From contig SFJO01000001.1 in NCBI GenBank assembly GCA_004555865.1, forward strand, positions 124,001 through 188,000: DNA of 64,000 nucleotides, given 5' to 3'. The notes beneath the pieces were generated by a model. It was not told the DNA's origin. It ran no database searches and worked only from the letters and a program-made list of their open reading frames with translations. Made by a program: the position numbers and the translations under genes. Shown here piece after piece: positions 32,778 through 41,825 of this stretch (position 1 is the stretch's first letter; each line of letters begins with the position of its first letter). The DNA comes from Oscillospiraceae bacterium. GTDB taxonomy: Bacteria > Bacillota > Clostridia > Oscillospirales > Ruminococcaceae.

Positions 32778-34073
32778 TTATTCGGCCTTTTTCTCTGCCG
32801 TGCCCTCCTGCTTCAGGGGCTTTGCCGGATGCTTCGGGTCCGGCGTGACCCGCACCATGAGGGTCAGAATGCGTTTGTCCTTCACCTGGCCCACGGTCAC
32901 ATAGAGGTTCTCGAACTCAAAGGCCTCCCCGGCCTGGGGAATGTGCTCCAGCTGGGCCAGCGCCCAGCCTGCCGCGCTGGAAAAATCGCCCTCACAGTCC
33001 TTGACCTTGCAGCCCACCGCCTCAAACAGATCGTCCACCGGGGTGTCACCGTCCACCCGGTACAGGCCCTCGCTTATCAGCTGGATGGGGCCTTCCTCCG
33101 GTTCGTCGGTCTCATCGAAGATTTCACCCACCAACTCCTCCAGCAGGTCCTCCATGGTCACGATGCCCAGGGTTCCGCCGTAATCGTCAATCACCACGGC
33201 CATGTGCTGTTTTTTGCGGCGCAGTTCCGCCAGCAGGTCGCTGGTGTGCTTAGTGCGGTACACAAAGGTCACATCCCGGCACATTTTGCGTAGCTGCACC
33301 GGCTCCCCTTTGGCCAGGCAGGCCAGCAGGTCCTTGGCATACAGCATACCGATGATGTGGTCGATGTCCCCTTCGTACACCGGAATGCGGGTATAACCGC
33401 TCTCCAGCACCGTATCCAGAATTTCCTGCTGCGGCGCGTCGGCTTCCACCGCCACCAGATCCACCCGGGGCACCAGAATGCGCTGCACCGTGGTGTCGTC
33501 AAACTGGATCACGCTCTGCATCATGTCCGTCTCGCGGGAATCCAGCACGCCCTCTTCCCCCACCGTGTCGATGATGGTTTTCAGCTCGGCCTCGGTCACG
33601 CTGGGGGTGCCGTCGTTCTCCGGGTTCGGGCGGGAGACCACCCGCCGAATCCACACAAACACCATCACAACGGGATAAAACAGGGTGCGCAGCAGCTTCA
33701 GCGGCCTCGCTACCTGAACGCTCAGCTCCTCTGCCCGGTCGTTGGCGATGCTCTTGGGCAGAATTTCGCCGAAGATCAGCACCAGAACCGTCACCGCAAT
33801 GGTGGCGGCCAGCGGGCCATACTGGCTGCCCAGCAGCGCCGTTACCACCAAGGTGGATAGGGAGGACGCCGTCAGGTTTACCACGTTGTTGCCCACCAGA
33901 ATGGTGGAGAGGGTGCGGTCATAGTCCGCAATCAGGTCCAGCGCTAGCTGGGCACGCGCGTCTCCCTCCTGCGCCCGGTTGCGCAGGCGCACCCGGTTCG
34001 CCGAGGAGAGCGCCGTTTCCGACGCAGAAAAAAAGGCGGACAATGCCAGCAGAATCAGCAGAATCAGGTACAT
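32778..34073 (-). CDS. CNNM/HlyC-type transporter-like protein (hemolysin family)
   Basis: A membrane protein of about 431 residues. The N-terminal DUF21/CNNM transmembrane domain (residues 1-150) contains LSAFFSASETALSSANRVRLRNRA and LVLIFGEILPKSIAN. It is followed by two CBS domains (about 195-320; ILVPRVDLVAV, SGYTRIPVYEGDIDHIIGMLYAKDLL, AVVIDDYGGTLGIVTMEDLLEELVGEI) and a C-terminal CorC/HlyC domain with VDGDTPVDDLFEA. The family includes Mg2+ and Co2+ efflux proteins; the substrate is unclear here. Two starts are possible: ATG 34071-34073, used here, and an in-frame TTG at 34094, seven codons upstream. GGAG lies about 15 bases before the ATG, AAGGAA 12 bases before the TTG. Confidence 0.9.
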   Translation of the reverse strand: MYLILLILLALSAFFSASETALSSANRVRLRNRAQEGDARAQLALDLIADYDRTLSTILVGNNVVNLTASSLSTLVVTALLGSQYGPLAATIAVTVLVLIFGEILPKSIANDRAEELSVQVARPLKLLRTLFYPVVMVFVWIRRVVSRPNPENDGTPSVTEAELKTIIDTVGEEGVLDSRETDMMQSVIQFDDTTVQRILVPRVDLVAVEADAPQQEILDTVLESGYTRIPVYEGDIDHIIGMLYAKDLLACLAKGEPVQLRKMCRDVTFVYRTKHTSDLLAELRRKKQHMAVVIDDYGGTLGIVTMEDLLEELVGEIFDETDEPEEGPIQLISEGLYRVDGDTPVDDLFEAVGCKVKDCEGDFSSAAGWALAQLEHIPQAGEAFEFENLYVTVGQVKDKRILTLMVRVTPDPKHPAKPLKQEGTAEKKAE

Positions 34074-34229
34074 ACTGGGGCCAGGGGTCTCCAAAAACGA
34101 TCACGTTCCTTTCAAAATGGGGCCATCGCAAAATGGCCAAAAATCCGCCCCTTCGGTTCGTCATCCTTCTTTCAACGGGGCGGAGCAACGGCCGCTTCTG
34201 CGGCACATTGTCATAGCATATTGCTATTA

Positions 34230-34258
34230 GGTATAACAGATAGGGCGCACGATTGCAA
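34230..34258 (-). promoter_or_regulatory. Promoter of the CNNM/HlyC-type gene
   Basis: Minus-strand TTGCAA (34253-34258), 17 bases, TATACC (34230-34235), giving a leader of about 150 nt. The neighbouring 34360-34420 holds a GC-rich hairpin (CAGGGCCGCCG/CGGCGGCCCTG) with a weak U tract that may end the thrS transcript. Confidence 0.55.
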
Positions 34259-34447
34259 GAACCTTTTTGTAAATTTGTGGTGATATGCGGGCAAAATTCA
34301 ACCTTTGTTTCCCTGCCGCACACCGCAAACGCCGCTTCAAGCCGGGGAAATCTCCTGCAAAACGGCAGGGCCGCCGAGCGGCGTGGTGCTTCACGCCCGG
34401 CCCGGCGGCCCTGTGCGGTTCAAACCTCAACGCGGTTCAGGCGCGTT

Positions 34448-36349
34448 TCAGTTCTCCTTGTTCTTGATCTCGTCCAGAATCTGAGCCACAAACTCGTCGG
34501 CGCTCATGGTGCCGCCCTTGCCCTCTTTGCGGGCGCGGACGGAAACGGTGCCGTTCTCCATTTCCTTGTCGCCCACCACCAGCATGTAGGGAATCTTCTG
34601 CAGTTGGGCTTCGCGGATCTTGTAGTTCATCTTCTCGCTGCGGTAGTCGGCCTCGCTGCGCACGCCGGCCTCATCCAGCTTGGCTTTCAGCTGGCGGGCA
34701 TACTCGTGGGCACGCTCAGTGATGGGAATGATCTCCACCTGCACGGGGGTCAGCCAGGTGGGGAACGCGCCGGCAAAGTGCTCGGTCAGGATGCCGATGA
34801 AGCGCTCGATGCTGCCGAACACCACGCGGTGAATCATCACGGGGCAGTGCTTCTGGCCGTCCTCGCCGGTGTACTCCAAGTTAAAGCGGCCGGGCAGCTG
34901 ATAGTCCAGCTGAATGGTGCCGCACTGCCAAGTACGGCCCAGAGAATCCTGAATATGGAAGTCCAGCTTGGGGCCGTAGAAGGCGCCGTCGCCGGGGTTC
35001 ACCTCGTAGGTCTTGCCGATGCTGGTAATGGCGTCCGCCAAAGCGGCGGTGGCAATGTCCCAGTCCTCTTTGGAGCCGATGTGATCATCGGGCATGGTGC
35101 TCAGCTCAATCTTATAGGGCAGCTTGAACAGGCTGTACACCTCGTCAAACAGCTGGGCAATGCGCACCACCTCGTCCTTGATCTGATCTTTGCCCAGCAG
35201 GATGTGGGCATCGTCCTGGGTGAAGCAGCGCACGCGGAACATACCGTGCAGCGCGCCGCTCAGCTCATGGCGGTGCACCAGGCCCAGCTCGCCGTAGCGC
35301 AGGGGCAGGTCGCGGTAGGAGTGGGGCTCCATCTCGTACACCAGAATGCTGCCGGGGCAGTTCATGGGCTTGATGGCGAAGTCCTCACCGTCAATGACGG
35401 TGGTGTACATATTCTCCTTGTAGTGATCCCAATGGCCGGAGGTCTCCCACAGGGTGCGCTTCATGATCTGGGGGGTGGAAATCTCCAGATAATCCCACTT
35501 CTTGTGAACCTCACGCCAGTAGTCGATCAGGGTGTTCTTCAGCACCATGCCCTTGGGCAGGTAGAAGGGGAAGCCGGGGGCTTCATCCCGGAAGGCGAAC
35601 AGGCCCAGCTCTTTGCCCAGCTTGCGGTGGTCACGCTTGGCGGCCTCTTCCAGCATCTTCAGGTGCTCTTCCAGCATACTGGCCTTGGGGAAGGCAATGC
35701 CGTACAGACGGTCCAGGCTGTCGCGGCTGGCGTCGGCGCGCCAGTAGGCGGCGGCCACCTTGGTCAGCTTCACGGCCTTCAGCATACCGGTGCTCATCAG
35801 GTGAGGGCCGGCGCACAGGTCGGTGAAGTCGCCCTGAGTGTAGATGCTCAGCTCCCAGCCCTTGGCGGCATACTCTTCCATCAGCTCCAGCTTGTAATCC
35901 TGGCCGGCAAAGATCTCGCGGCCCTCTTCCACGGTGATGGTGCGGCGCACGATGGGCTCATCGGCCTTCACCAGCTTCTTCATCTCCGTCTCAATGGCCT
36001 CGAAGTCGGCAGTGGACAGCGAGCGGCCCACCTTAATATCATAGTACCAGCCGTTCTCCAGGGCGGGGCCGATGCCGAACTTCGCCTCGGGGAACAGGTG
36101 CTGCACGGCCTGAGCCATCACATGGGCGGCGGTGTGCCAGAAGGCGTGCTTGCCGTCGGGGTCGTCAAACGTGAGGATCTCCAGGCTGCAATCCTTGGTC
36201 AGCGGGGTGCGCAGGTCGCACACTTCGCCGTCAATGCGGGCGGCGCAGGCGCTCTTATACAGGCCCATGCCAATGCTCTTGGCAACTTCGGCCGCGGTAA
36301 CGCCCGCTTCCAGCTCTTTCACGTTGCCTTTCAAGTCAACTTTGATCAT
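34448..36349 (-). CDS. thrS: Threonine--tRNA ligase
   Basis: Class-II synthetase charging tRNA-Thr, 633 residues. The order is TGS domain (1-62), editing domain (about 63-240; HTAAHVMAQAVQHLFP with the H-x3-H motif, and the conserved GPHL), catalytic core, and anticodon-binding domain (VEIIPITERAHEYARQLKAKLDEAGVRSE). Zinc ligands appear in MNCPGS, HRHELSG and CPVMIHRVVFGSIERF. The start is the second of two close ATGs (36347-36349): AGGAGG lies eight bases before it but only two before the upstream ATG at 36355. Regulated by a T-box upstream. Confidence 0.97.
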   Translation of the reverse strand: MIKVDLKGNVKELEAGVTAAEVAKSIGMGLYKSACAARIDGEVCDLRTPLTKDCSLEILTFDDPDGKHAFWHTAAHVMAQAVQHLFPEAKFGIGPALENGWYYDIKVGRSLSTADFEAIETEMKKLVKADEPIVRRTITVEEGREIFAGQDYKLELMEEYAAKGWELSIYTQGDFTDLCAGPHLMSTGMLKAVKLTKVAAAYWRADASRDSLDRLYGIAFPKASMLEEHLKMLEEAAKRDHRKLGKELGLFAFRDEAPGFPFYLPKGMVLKNTLIDYWREVHKKWDYLEISTPQIMKRTLWETSGHWDHYKENMYTTVIDGEDFAIKPMNCPGSILVYEMEPHSYRDLPLRYGELGLVHRHELSGALHGMFRVRCFTQDDAHILLGKDQIKDEVVRIAQLFDEVYSLFKLPYKIELSTMPDDHIGSKEDWDIATAALADAITSIGKTYEVNPGDGAFYGPKLDFHIQDSLGRTWQCGTIQLDYQLPGRFNLEYTGEDGQKHCPVMIHRVVFGSIERFIGILTEHFAGAFPTWLTPVQVEIIPITERAHEYARQLKAKLDEAGVRSEADYRSEKMNYKIREAQLQKIPYMLVVGDKEMENGTVSVRARKEGKGGTMSADEFVAQILDEIKNKEN

Positions 36350-36387
36350 ATCCATACCCTCCTGCCGGGTGTTTTGCCCCGGCCTCT

Positions 36388-36695
36388 AAAAGAAAAGCGC
36401 CCCATCCCGCCTGTTTGATACAGTCACGGGATGAAGCGATGAATGCTCCACGGTTCCACCCGAATTGCGCCGCACAAAAGCGGCACCGCTCGAACGGCTG
36501 TAACGGGCCTGCCCGGCGGGGGTTCGCCCCCGCGCTCAGCGGTGGTAGGCGTGGCGGGCTTCCCGGGCCGCTCGCAGCACGCCGTGTATCCGGCGGCGGC
36601 CCTCTCTGCATGGGAAGCACAGACATCCGCGCCCATGTCCGCCTCAACACTTTTGCGGAATGGACCTCAAAAACAGCCTCGGCTGCTTTTGATAT
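36388..36695 (-). ncRNA. T-box riboswitch controlling thrS
   Basis: Minus-strand T-box motif CGGGTGGAACCGTGGAG (complement of 36445-36461), then a terminator (CATCCCG...CGGGATG followed by GGGGCGCTTTTCTTTT). A long Stem I region follows upstream to a promoter at 36701-36729. By context it senses tRNA-Thr; I could not fix the specifier codon by eye. Confidence 0.9.
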
Positions 36696-36700
36696 TCCCT

Positions 36701-36729
36701 ATCATAGCCACCTGGGCGGCGCAAGTCAA
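36701..36729 (-). promoter_or_regulatory. Promoter of the thrS T-box transcript
   Basis: Minus-strand TTGACT (36724-36729), 17 bases, TATGAT (36701-36706). It has the same spacing and -10 as the pheST T-box promoter. Confidence 0.85.
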
Positions 36730-36801
36730 GGGGCTGGCAAAGTTTTTTCACAACTTTTTGCGTTTCAGCGCAGGCAGCGGCCCGGTGCCTGCACATCCGC
36801 C

Positions 36802-36830
36802 TTGACATCAGGCCCCGTTTCTACTACAAT
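36802..36830 (+). promoter_or_regulatory. Putative promoter of rny
   Basis: TTGACA (36802-36807), 17 bases, TACAAT (36825-36830), divergent from the thrS promoter. It gives an rny leader of about 330 nt (36837-37166), in which I see no gene, riboswitch or clear terminator. Confidence 0.65.
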
Positions 36831-37166
36831 AATATACGGTAGATTAGATGATCTGCGGCAGGGTTTTTGCCCCGCTTTTTGATGTTTTTGCTGCCTGGGT
36901 CCCCCTTGACCCGGCTTTTTATATACCCCGCTTCCCGGTATGCTTGTGTGGCCGGGCAAACCTCTTTGTCTGCAAAACGCTGTGCCTCCCCCCGCATCGG
37001 GGCTCAGGTCAGCGCTTGTTTTTGCGGGCCAATGCAGGGGCCACGTTCTGCGCCATACCACAACCCATCAAAAAGGCGTTCCGTTTCCCATACGGCGTAC
37101 ACTGCCGGCACATCATCTCTTCGTGAATATGTTTTGAAGAAATTGTAATTCGAGGAGTGAATCAAC

Positions 37167-38723
37167 TTGACACTGACCATCGTACAGGTGGTGGTGGCAA
37201 TCGTTGTCTGTGCTGCGCTGGTGTGCGCCAGTTTTGTTGCTGGGTCCACCTATCGCCGCAAGACCGCTGAGGCCAAGATCGGCAGCGCCGAAGAAGAGGC
37301 CATGCGCATTGTGAACGAAGCCATCAAAACCGCTGAACAGAAACGCAAGGAAGCCATTGTGGAAGCCAAGGACGAGGCGTTTCGCCTGAAGTCCGAGGCC
37401 GACAAGGAGATCAAGGAGCGCCGGGCGGACATCTCCCGCCAGGAGCGCCGCATGGACCAGAAGGAAGAAACTCTGGACAAGAAAACCGCCCAGCTGGAAC
37501 GCCGGGAGGAAGAAGTAAAGGCCCGGGCCGAGCAGGTGGAAGCCCGCCTGGCCGAGGCCGAAGAGCTGAAGGCTCAGCAGGCCCAGAAGCTGGAAACCAT
37601 CGCCGGTTTGACCGCCGAGGACGCCAAGCAGCTGCTGCTGGCCCGCCTGGACGGTGAGCTGACCCACGAAAAGGCCATGCGCATTTCCGCCTACGAGGCC
37701 GGCCTGAAGGACGAGATGGACAGCATGGCCCGTGAGATGATCGGCCAGGCCATCGCCCGCTGCGCGGCCGACCATTCCAGCGAAGCCACCGTGAGCGTGG
37801 TGCCGCTGCCCAGCGATGAGATGAAGGGCCGCATCATCGGCCGCGAGGGCCGGAACATCCGCGCCCTGGAAACCGCCACCGGCGTGGATCTCATCATCGA
37901 CGATACCCCCGAAGCCATCACCCTCTCCAGCTTTGACCAGACCCGCCGCGAGGTGGCCCGTATGGCGCTGGAGAAGCTCATCGGCGACGGCCGCATTCAT
38001 CCCGCCCGCATTGAGGAAACGGTGGAGAAGTGCCGCCGCGAACTGGAAGTGAGCATGAAGCGGGAAGGCGAGCGCGCTGTGATGGAAGTTGGCCTGCACG
38101 GCATTCACCCCGACCTGGTGAAGCTGCTGGGCCGTTTGAAGTACCGCACCAGCTTCGGCCAGAACGTGCTGAACCACAGCCTGGAGGTGGCCTGGCTGAG
38201 CGGTCTGCTGGCCGGTGAGATGGGCGTAAACGTCACCCAGGCCCGCCGCGCCGGCCTGCTGCACGACATCGGCAAGGCTCTGGACCATGAGATCGAGGGC
38301 AGCCACGTGCAGATCGGCGTTGAAATCGCCCGCAAGTACAAAGAGAACCCTGCCATCATCCACGCCATTGAGGCCCACCATGGCGACGTGGAGCCCAAGA
38401 CGCCTCTGGCCTTCATCGTGATGGCCGCCGATGCCATCAGCGCCGCCCGCCCGGGCGCCCGCCGTGAAAACATGGAGAGCTACATCAAGCGGCTGGAGAA
38501 CCTGGAAGACCTGAGCTGCAGCTTTGAGGGCGTGGAAAGCGCCTTTGCCGTGCAGGCTGGCCGCGAGGTGCGCATTATGGTAAAGCCGGACGCCGTGAAC
38601 GACGACCAGCTGGTTCTGCTGGCCCGCGCCATCACCAAGAAGATCGAGGAAGAGCTGGATTACCCCGGCCAGATCAAGGTGAATGTGATCCGCGAGAGCC
38701 GCGCTGTGGAATACGCGAAATAA
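37167..38723 (+). CDS. rny: Ribonuclease Y
   Basis: Membrane-anchored endoribonuclease that starts bulk mRNA decay in Firmicutes, 518 residues. A single N-terminal membrane helix (TIVQVVVAIVVCAALVCASFVAG) is followed by a coiled coil (about 35-160), a KH domain (MKGRIIGREGRNIRALETATG) and an HD domain (RAGLLHDIGKALDHEIEGSHVQIG), ending with the typical C-terminal subdomain. The start is TTG at 37167-37169, decided by CGAGGAG nine bases upstream; no in-frame ATG before the membrane helix exists. Confidence 0.96.
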   Translation: MTLTIVQVVVAIVVCAALVCASFVAGSTYRRKTAEAKIGSAEEEAMRIVNEAIKTAEQKRKEAIVEAKDEAFRLKSEADKEIKERRADISRQERRMDQKEETLDKKTAQLERREEEVKARAEQVEARLAEAEELKAQQAQKLETIAGLTAEDAKQLLLARLDGELTHEKAMRISAYEAGLKDEMDSMAREMIGQAIARCAADHSSEATVSVVPLPSDEMKGRIIGREGRNIRALETATGVDLIIDDTPEAITLSSFDQTRREVARMALEKLIGDGRIHPARIEETVEKCRRELEVSMKREGERAVMEVGLHGIHPDLVKLLGRLKYRTSFGQNVLNHSLEVAWLSGLLAGEMGVNVTQARRAGLLHDIGKALDHEIEGSHVQIGVEIARKYKENPAIIHAIEAHHGDVEPKTPLAFIVMAADAISAARPGARRENMESYIKRLENLEDLSCSFEGVESAFAVQAGREVRIMVKPDAVNDDQLVLLARAITKKIEEELDYPGQIKVNVIRESRAVEYAK

Positions 38724-38745
38724 TTCACAGCAAACATGAAGCAAT

Positions 38746-38801
38746 CTGCCCCGCCCGGTCGGCCGGTTTCCGGTCTGCATCGGGTGGGGCATTGTGTTTT
38801 G
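38746..38801 (+). terminator. Putative terminator of rny
   Basis: GCCCCGCCCG pairs with CGGGTGGGGC (about 38748-38792), followed by ATTGTGTTTTG. The U tract is broken, so confidence is moderate. Confidence 0.55.
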
Positions 38802-38951
38802 TGGGGGGCAGCGTTTTCCACACTGCCGTCCCGCTTTTGTGGAAAACCTGCTTGTTCTCTTCGCCGCCGCATCCCAAAATCATACTGAGTTTTTCGCAAC
38901 GCCTGGGCCTTGCAGGTTTTAACCGGCACGCCCAACGCCCCAGGAGGTTTT

Positions 38952-39899
38952 ATGAACTTTGCCAGCATGGATTACTTCATCATGGTTGCCCGTGAAAAAA
39001 GCTTTACCAAGGCAGCCCAGCGCCTGTACATCACCCAGCAGACGCTCAGCGCCCACATTGCCTCCATTGAAAAAGAACTGGGCTGTTCTCTGTTTGTGCG
39101 CCATGTGCCCCTGGAATTGACCTATGCCGGGCAGGTGTTTTTGAAGTATGCCCTGGATTTTCAAAAGCGCCACCGCAGCATGGAACAGGAATTTAACGAC
39201 ATTGCCCACCGCCAGCAGGGCCGCCTGCGCATTGGCATTGCCTACACCCGCGGCCATGCCCTGATGCCCCAGCTGATCACCGAGTTTCAGAACCAGTACC
39301 CCCGGATGCAGGTGCATCTGCTGGAGGCCAGCAACAACACCCTGCACAAAATGCTGCTGGATGGTGAGCTGGACCTGGCCATTGCCTATTTTCCGGAGCA
39401 CATTGCCGGCCTGGAGCTGGAGGATTTCTACCGGGAAGAGATCGTACTTCTGGCAGCCCGCAGCCTGCTGGATGAAATTTACGGCGACAAAGCCGATGAG
39501 GTCATCCGCCAGGTGCGGGAGAGCGGCGACGTCTCCCTTCTGGGCGAGTGCCCGTTTTTGCTGAACGGCTTGAACGACGTGGCCGGCCAGCTCAGCCGCC
39601 GCCTGTTCGATGCAGTCGGCCTGAACCCCAATGTTCGGGCGCAGTCCAAAAACATTGAGACGCTGCTGGGCCTGTGCGTGCGGGGCGTCGGGGCCACCTT
39701 CAGCCCGGACACCTTGCTCCAGACGGCCCTGCCCCCGGAGCAGCTGAAGGGGCTGGAAGTGTTCCACCTGAGCGGCAGCAGCAGCTACAACATCTGCTTT
39801 GGCTACCGCAGCCAGACCTACCAGTGGAGCATGATTCAAAGCTTCATCCAGGTCGCCCGCGCCATGTGGGGCGACCTGGGCAAACAGCCCCAGGCCTGA
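38952..39899 (+). CDS. LysR family transcriptional regulator
   Basis: A 315-residue regulator with an N-terminal winged helix-turn-helix (residues about 3-65; MDYFIMVAREKSFTKAAQRLYITQQTLSAHIASIEKELGCSLFVR). A periplasmic-binding-protein-like effector domain follows (GRLRIGIAYTRGHALMPQLI, DLAIAYFPEHIAGLELEDF, GVGATFSPDTL). Start ATG 38952-38954 with AGGAGG upstream. No divergently transcribed partner gene is adjacent, so the target is not indicated by context. Confidence 0.93.
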   Translation: MNFASMDYFIMVAREKSFTKAAQRLYITQQTLSAHIASIEKELGCSLFVRHVPLELTYAGQVFLKYALDFQKRHRSMEQEFNDIAHRQQGRLRIGIAYTRGHALMPQLITEFQNQYPRMQVHLLEASNNTLHKMLLDGELDLAIAYFPEHIAGLELEDFYREEIVLLAARSLLDEIYGDKADEVIRQVRESGDVSLLGECPFLLNGLNDVAGQLSRRLFDAVGLNPNVRAQSKNIETLLGLCVRGVGATFSPDTLLQTALPPEQLKGLEVFHLSGSSSYNICFGYRSQTYQWSMIQSFIQVARAMWGDLGKQPQA

Positions 39900-39940
39900 C
39901 CCCGGAGTTGTCCGCCGGAACCCTTTTCAGGGGCACAGCA

Positions 39941-39984
39941 AAGCCGCCCCGCTGCGTATCACTCGCGGCGGGGCGGCTTTTTGC
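39941..39984. terminator. Bidirectional terminator
   Basis: AAAGCCGCCCCGC/GCGGGGCGGCTTT with a loop of about 12 bases; TTTTTG on the plus strand and TTTGCTG on the minus strand. It lies between the LysR gene and the convergent PRTase gene. Confidence 0.85.
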
Positions 39985-40042
39985 GTTTTCTTTTGTTTTT
40001 ATGGGGGCAAACACAGACTTTGACATGCCAACAGGCGCAGAC

Positions 40043-40684
40043 TTACAGCATGGAGTAACCATAGCTGTTCACCAGCGCATCGATCTTGATGCCCTTCCTG
40101 CACAGGGGGCAGTCATGGGCCGAATAGCTGGCGTAGTCCGGCAGGTCGCTCTGGGAATACAGGCTGTTGACCGGAATGCCCTCGGGGCTTTTTTCCATAT
40201 CGCTGTAAATGGCCGAGATGCCCACCACTATGCCGCCGTAATACTGCACACATTCCACGCTGCGGGCCATGGTCTTGCCGGTGCTCACCGAGGCCATCAG
40301 CACCAGAACGTGCTTGCCCCGCACCATAGGCTGGATGTTCTCCCGGAAGATAAGCTGGCTGTTCGTGTTGTATTCCGGTTTGATCACGTAGATGGTCTGG
40401 TGCGCATTGATGGACAGAAAGCCCGCCTCGGTCAGGGCCTGCGCCAGGCAGGTGCCGATCACCTCGGTGCCCTCCAGGCACAGAATGGTGTCCACAATGG
40501 TGGTGCTCATGTATTTTTTCACCAGTTCTTTGGCCACGGCCTGCGCCTCGCTCAAGCGGGTTTTCATGGTGGTCACATCAATATAATAATTGATGTGGCT
40601 GTGGTTGGTGGCAAAGTGACCCGGCGCAATTTTCAGCGCCACATTCCCCTTGCGGATGGGCAGCTTGATCAGGTTCAGTTCCAT
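40043..40684 (-). CDS. Phosphoribosyltransferase family protein (orotate PRTase-like)
   Basis: A 213-residue soluble protein with a type-I PRTase fold. The PRPP loop appears as HVLVLMASVSTGKTMARSV near residues 125-143, where the usual acidic pair is replaced by Met-Ala. The N-terminal part has NHSHINYYIDVTTMKTRLSEAQAVAKELVKKY. The C-terminus holds a Cys-x2-Cys (HDCPLCRKGIKIDAL), suggesting a metal or substrate role. It is annotated in relatives as orotate PRTase-like; with no pyrimidine genes nearby the true base is uncertain. Start ATG 40682-40684 with GGAGG upstream. Monocistronic. Confidence 0.8.
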   Translation of the reverse strand: MELNLIKLPIRKGNVALKIAPGHFATNHSHINYYIDVTTMKTRLSEAQAVAKELVKKYMSTTIVDTILCLEGTEVIGTCLAQALTEAGFLSINAHQTIYVIKPEYNTNSQLIFRENIQPMVRGKHVLVLMASVSTGKTMARSVECVQYYGGIVVGISAIYSDMEKSPEGIPVNSLYSQSDLPDYASYSAHDCPLCRKGIKIDALVNSYGYSML

Positions 40685-40751
40685 GGTTGATCCTCCCTTT
40701 GTGTCGGCAGCCTGCGGCGGCTTTGTGCCCGCTGTCTGCTTTCTTTTTTCT

Positions 40752-40781
40752 ATTATACACCAGTGTTGTGGTCAGTTTCAA
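40752..40781 (-). promoter_or_regulatory. Promoter of the PRTase gene
   Basis: Minus-strand TTGAAA (40776-40781), 18 bases, TATAAT (40752-40757), about 70 bases upstream of the gene. Confidence 0.65.
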
Positions 40782-40920
40782 TAAATTTTGCTTCAAAACC
40801 GGCGCATTGTTTATGCATTTCTGAAGTCTGCTTGTATTGCGAACCAGGTTCATCCCATGTTTTTCCGTATTTTTGCTAAAACGCCCTACTTTTTCATGCC
40901 GCCTACCGCCTGCTGTACGC

Positions 40921-40979
40921 AAAACAGCCCCCGCAGGCGTGTGCCCAAAGTTCCGGGCGCACGTCTTGCGGGGGCTGCT
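40921..40979 (-). terminator. Terminator of the histidine operon
   Basis: Minus-strand AGCAGCCCCCGCAAGACGTGCGCCC pairs (with small bulges) with GGGCACACGCCTGCGGGGGCTG, then TTTTG. It lies directly after the last his gene. Confidence 0.85.
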
Positions 40980-40997
40980 GATTCTTCTTGAATGAAA

Positions 40998-41825
40998 TTA
41001 CAGGGGCTGCTCCGCAAAACCGTCCTTGGTCAGCACGGCCACCGAGTCAAAGCCTGCCGCCTTGGCGGTGCGCATGGCCTCCTCGTAGCCCCACAGAATG
41101 CGGTCGGTGCTGTGGGCATCGGCCGTGATGATGACCTTACCGCCCAGCTTGCGCCATTCCTCCAGCAGGAAAGACGCGGGGTAGAACTCGTTGCGGAAGC
41201 CGCGGGCCACGCCGCCGGTGTTGATCTCCAGCACCGCACAGTGCTTGATGGCCTGGCGCAGGGCGTTCAGGGCTGCATCCCGGTAGCGGGGGCTGCTCTC
41301 GTTAAAGAACTCGCCCTTGCCGTTCAGCTTTTTGATCAGGTCGAAATGGCCCAGGATGGTGGGCTTTTTCTCCGCCACCTGTGCCACGCTGGCAAAGTAA
41401 GCCTCTGCCATTGCCAGACCATCGCCGCCGAATTCCACATCCACACAGGTGCGCAGGTCGCTCTCACGCCAGTCGATCTCGTAGTATTTGCCGGTCACCG
41501 GGCCGCGCAGGTAATGCACACTGCCGATCCAGTAATCGTAGCCGGTGGGGTCCTCATCCGAGAACTGATCCCACTCAATGCCGCACAGCACATCCATCTT
41601 GCCCGCATACTGGGCCTTCAGGCGGTTGATCTCGCCCTTGTAGCGGGCGGTGCGGCTGGGGCTCATGCAATACTCCAGGTCGCAGGGGGTGTGGCTGTGG
41701 CCGGTGAAGCCCAGGGTGGTCACACCCTGCTTCCAGGCCGCCACGGCCATCTCCTGCAGCGAGCTCTGGCCGTCGCACAGGTTGGAGTGGTTATGGACAG
41801 ACGAAGTCAGGCAAAGGTTACTCAT
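40998..41825 (-). CDS. hisK: Histidinol-phosphatase, PHP family
   Basis: Dephosphorylates histidinol phosphate, the penultimate part of the pathway; 275 residues. The PHP metal motifs are visible: TSSVHNHSNLCDG at the N-terminus, GFTGHSHTP, GIEWDQF, LGHFDLIKKL, LEINTGG and VIITADAHST near the C-terminus. Its place as the last gene of a complete histidine operon supports this over PHP proteins of other function. ATG 41823-41825 overlaps the hisIE stop (ATGA), so translation is coupled. Confidence 0.93.
   Translation of the reverse strand: MSNLCLTSSVHNHSNLCDGQSSLQEMAVAAWKQGVTTLGFTGHSHTPCDLEYCMSPSRTARYKGEINRLKAQYAGKMDVLCGIEWDQFSDEDPTGYDYWIGSVHYLRGPVTGKYYEIDWRESDLRTCVDVEFGGDGLAMAEAYFASVAQVAEKKPTILGHFDLIKKLNGKGEFFNESSPRYRDAALNALRQAIKHCAVLEINTGGVARGFRNEFYPASFLLEEWRKLGGKVIITADAHSTDRILWGYEEAMRTAKAAGFDSVAVLTKDGFAEQPL

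Noticed and set aside
34253..36418. 721-codon plus-strand frame opposite thrS
   Set aside because: Shadow of thrS; repetitive His/Val/Gly/Leu composition and no ribosome site.
36905..36927. TTGACC/TATACC as an rny promoter
   Set aside because: Spacer is only 11 bases; the pair at 36802-36830 is far better.
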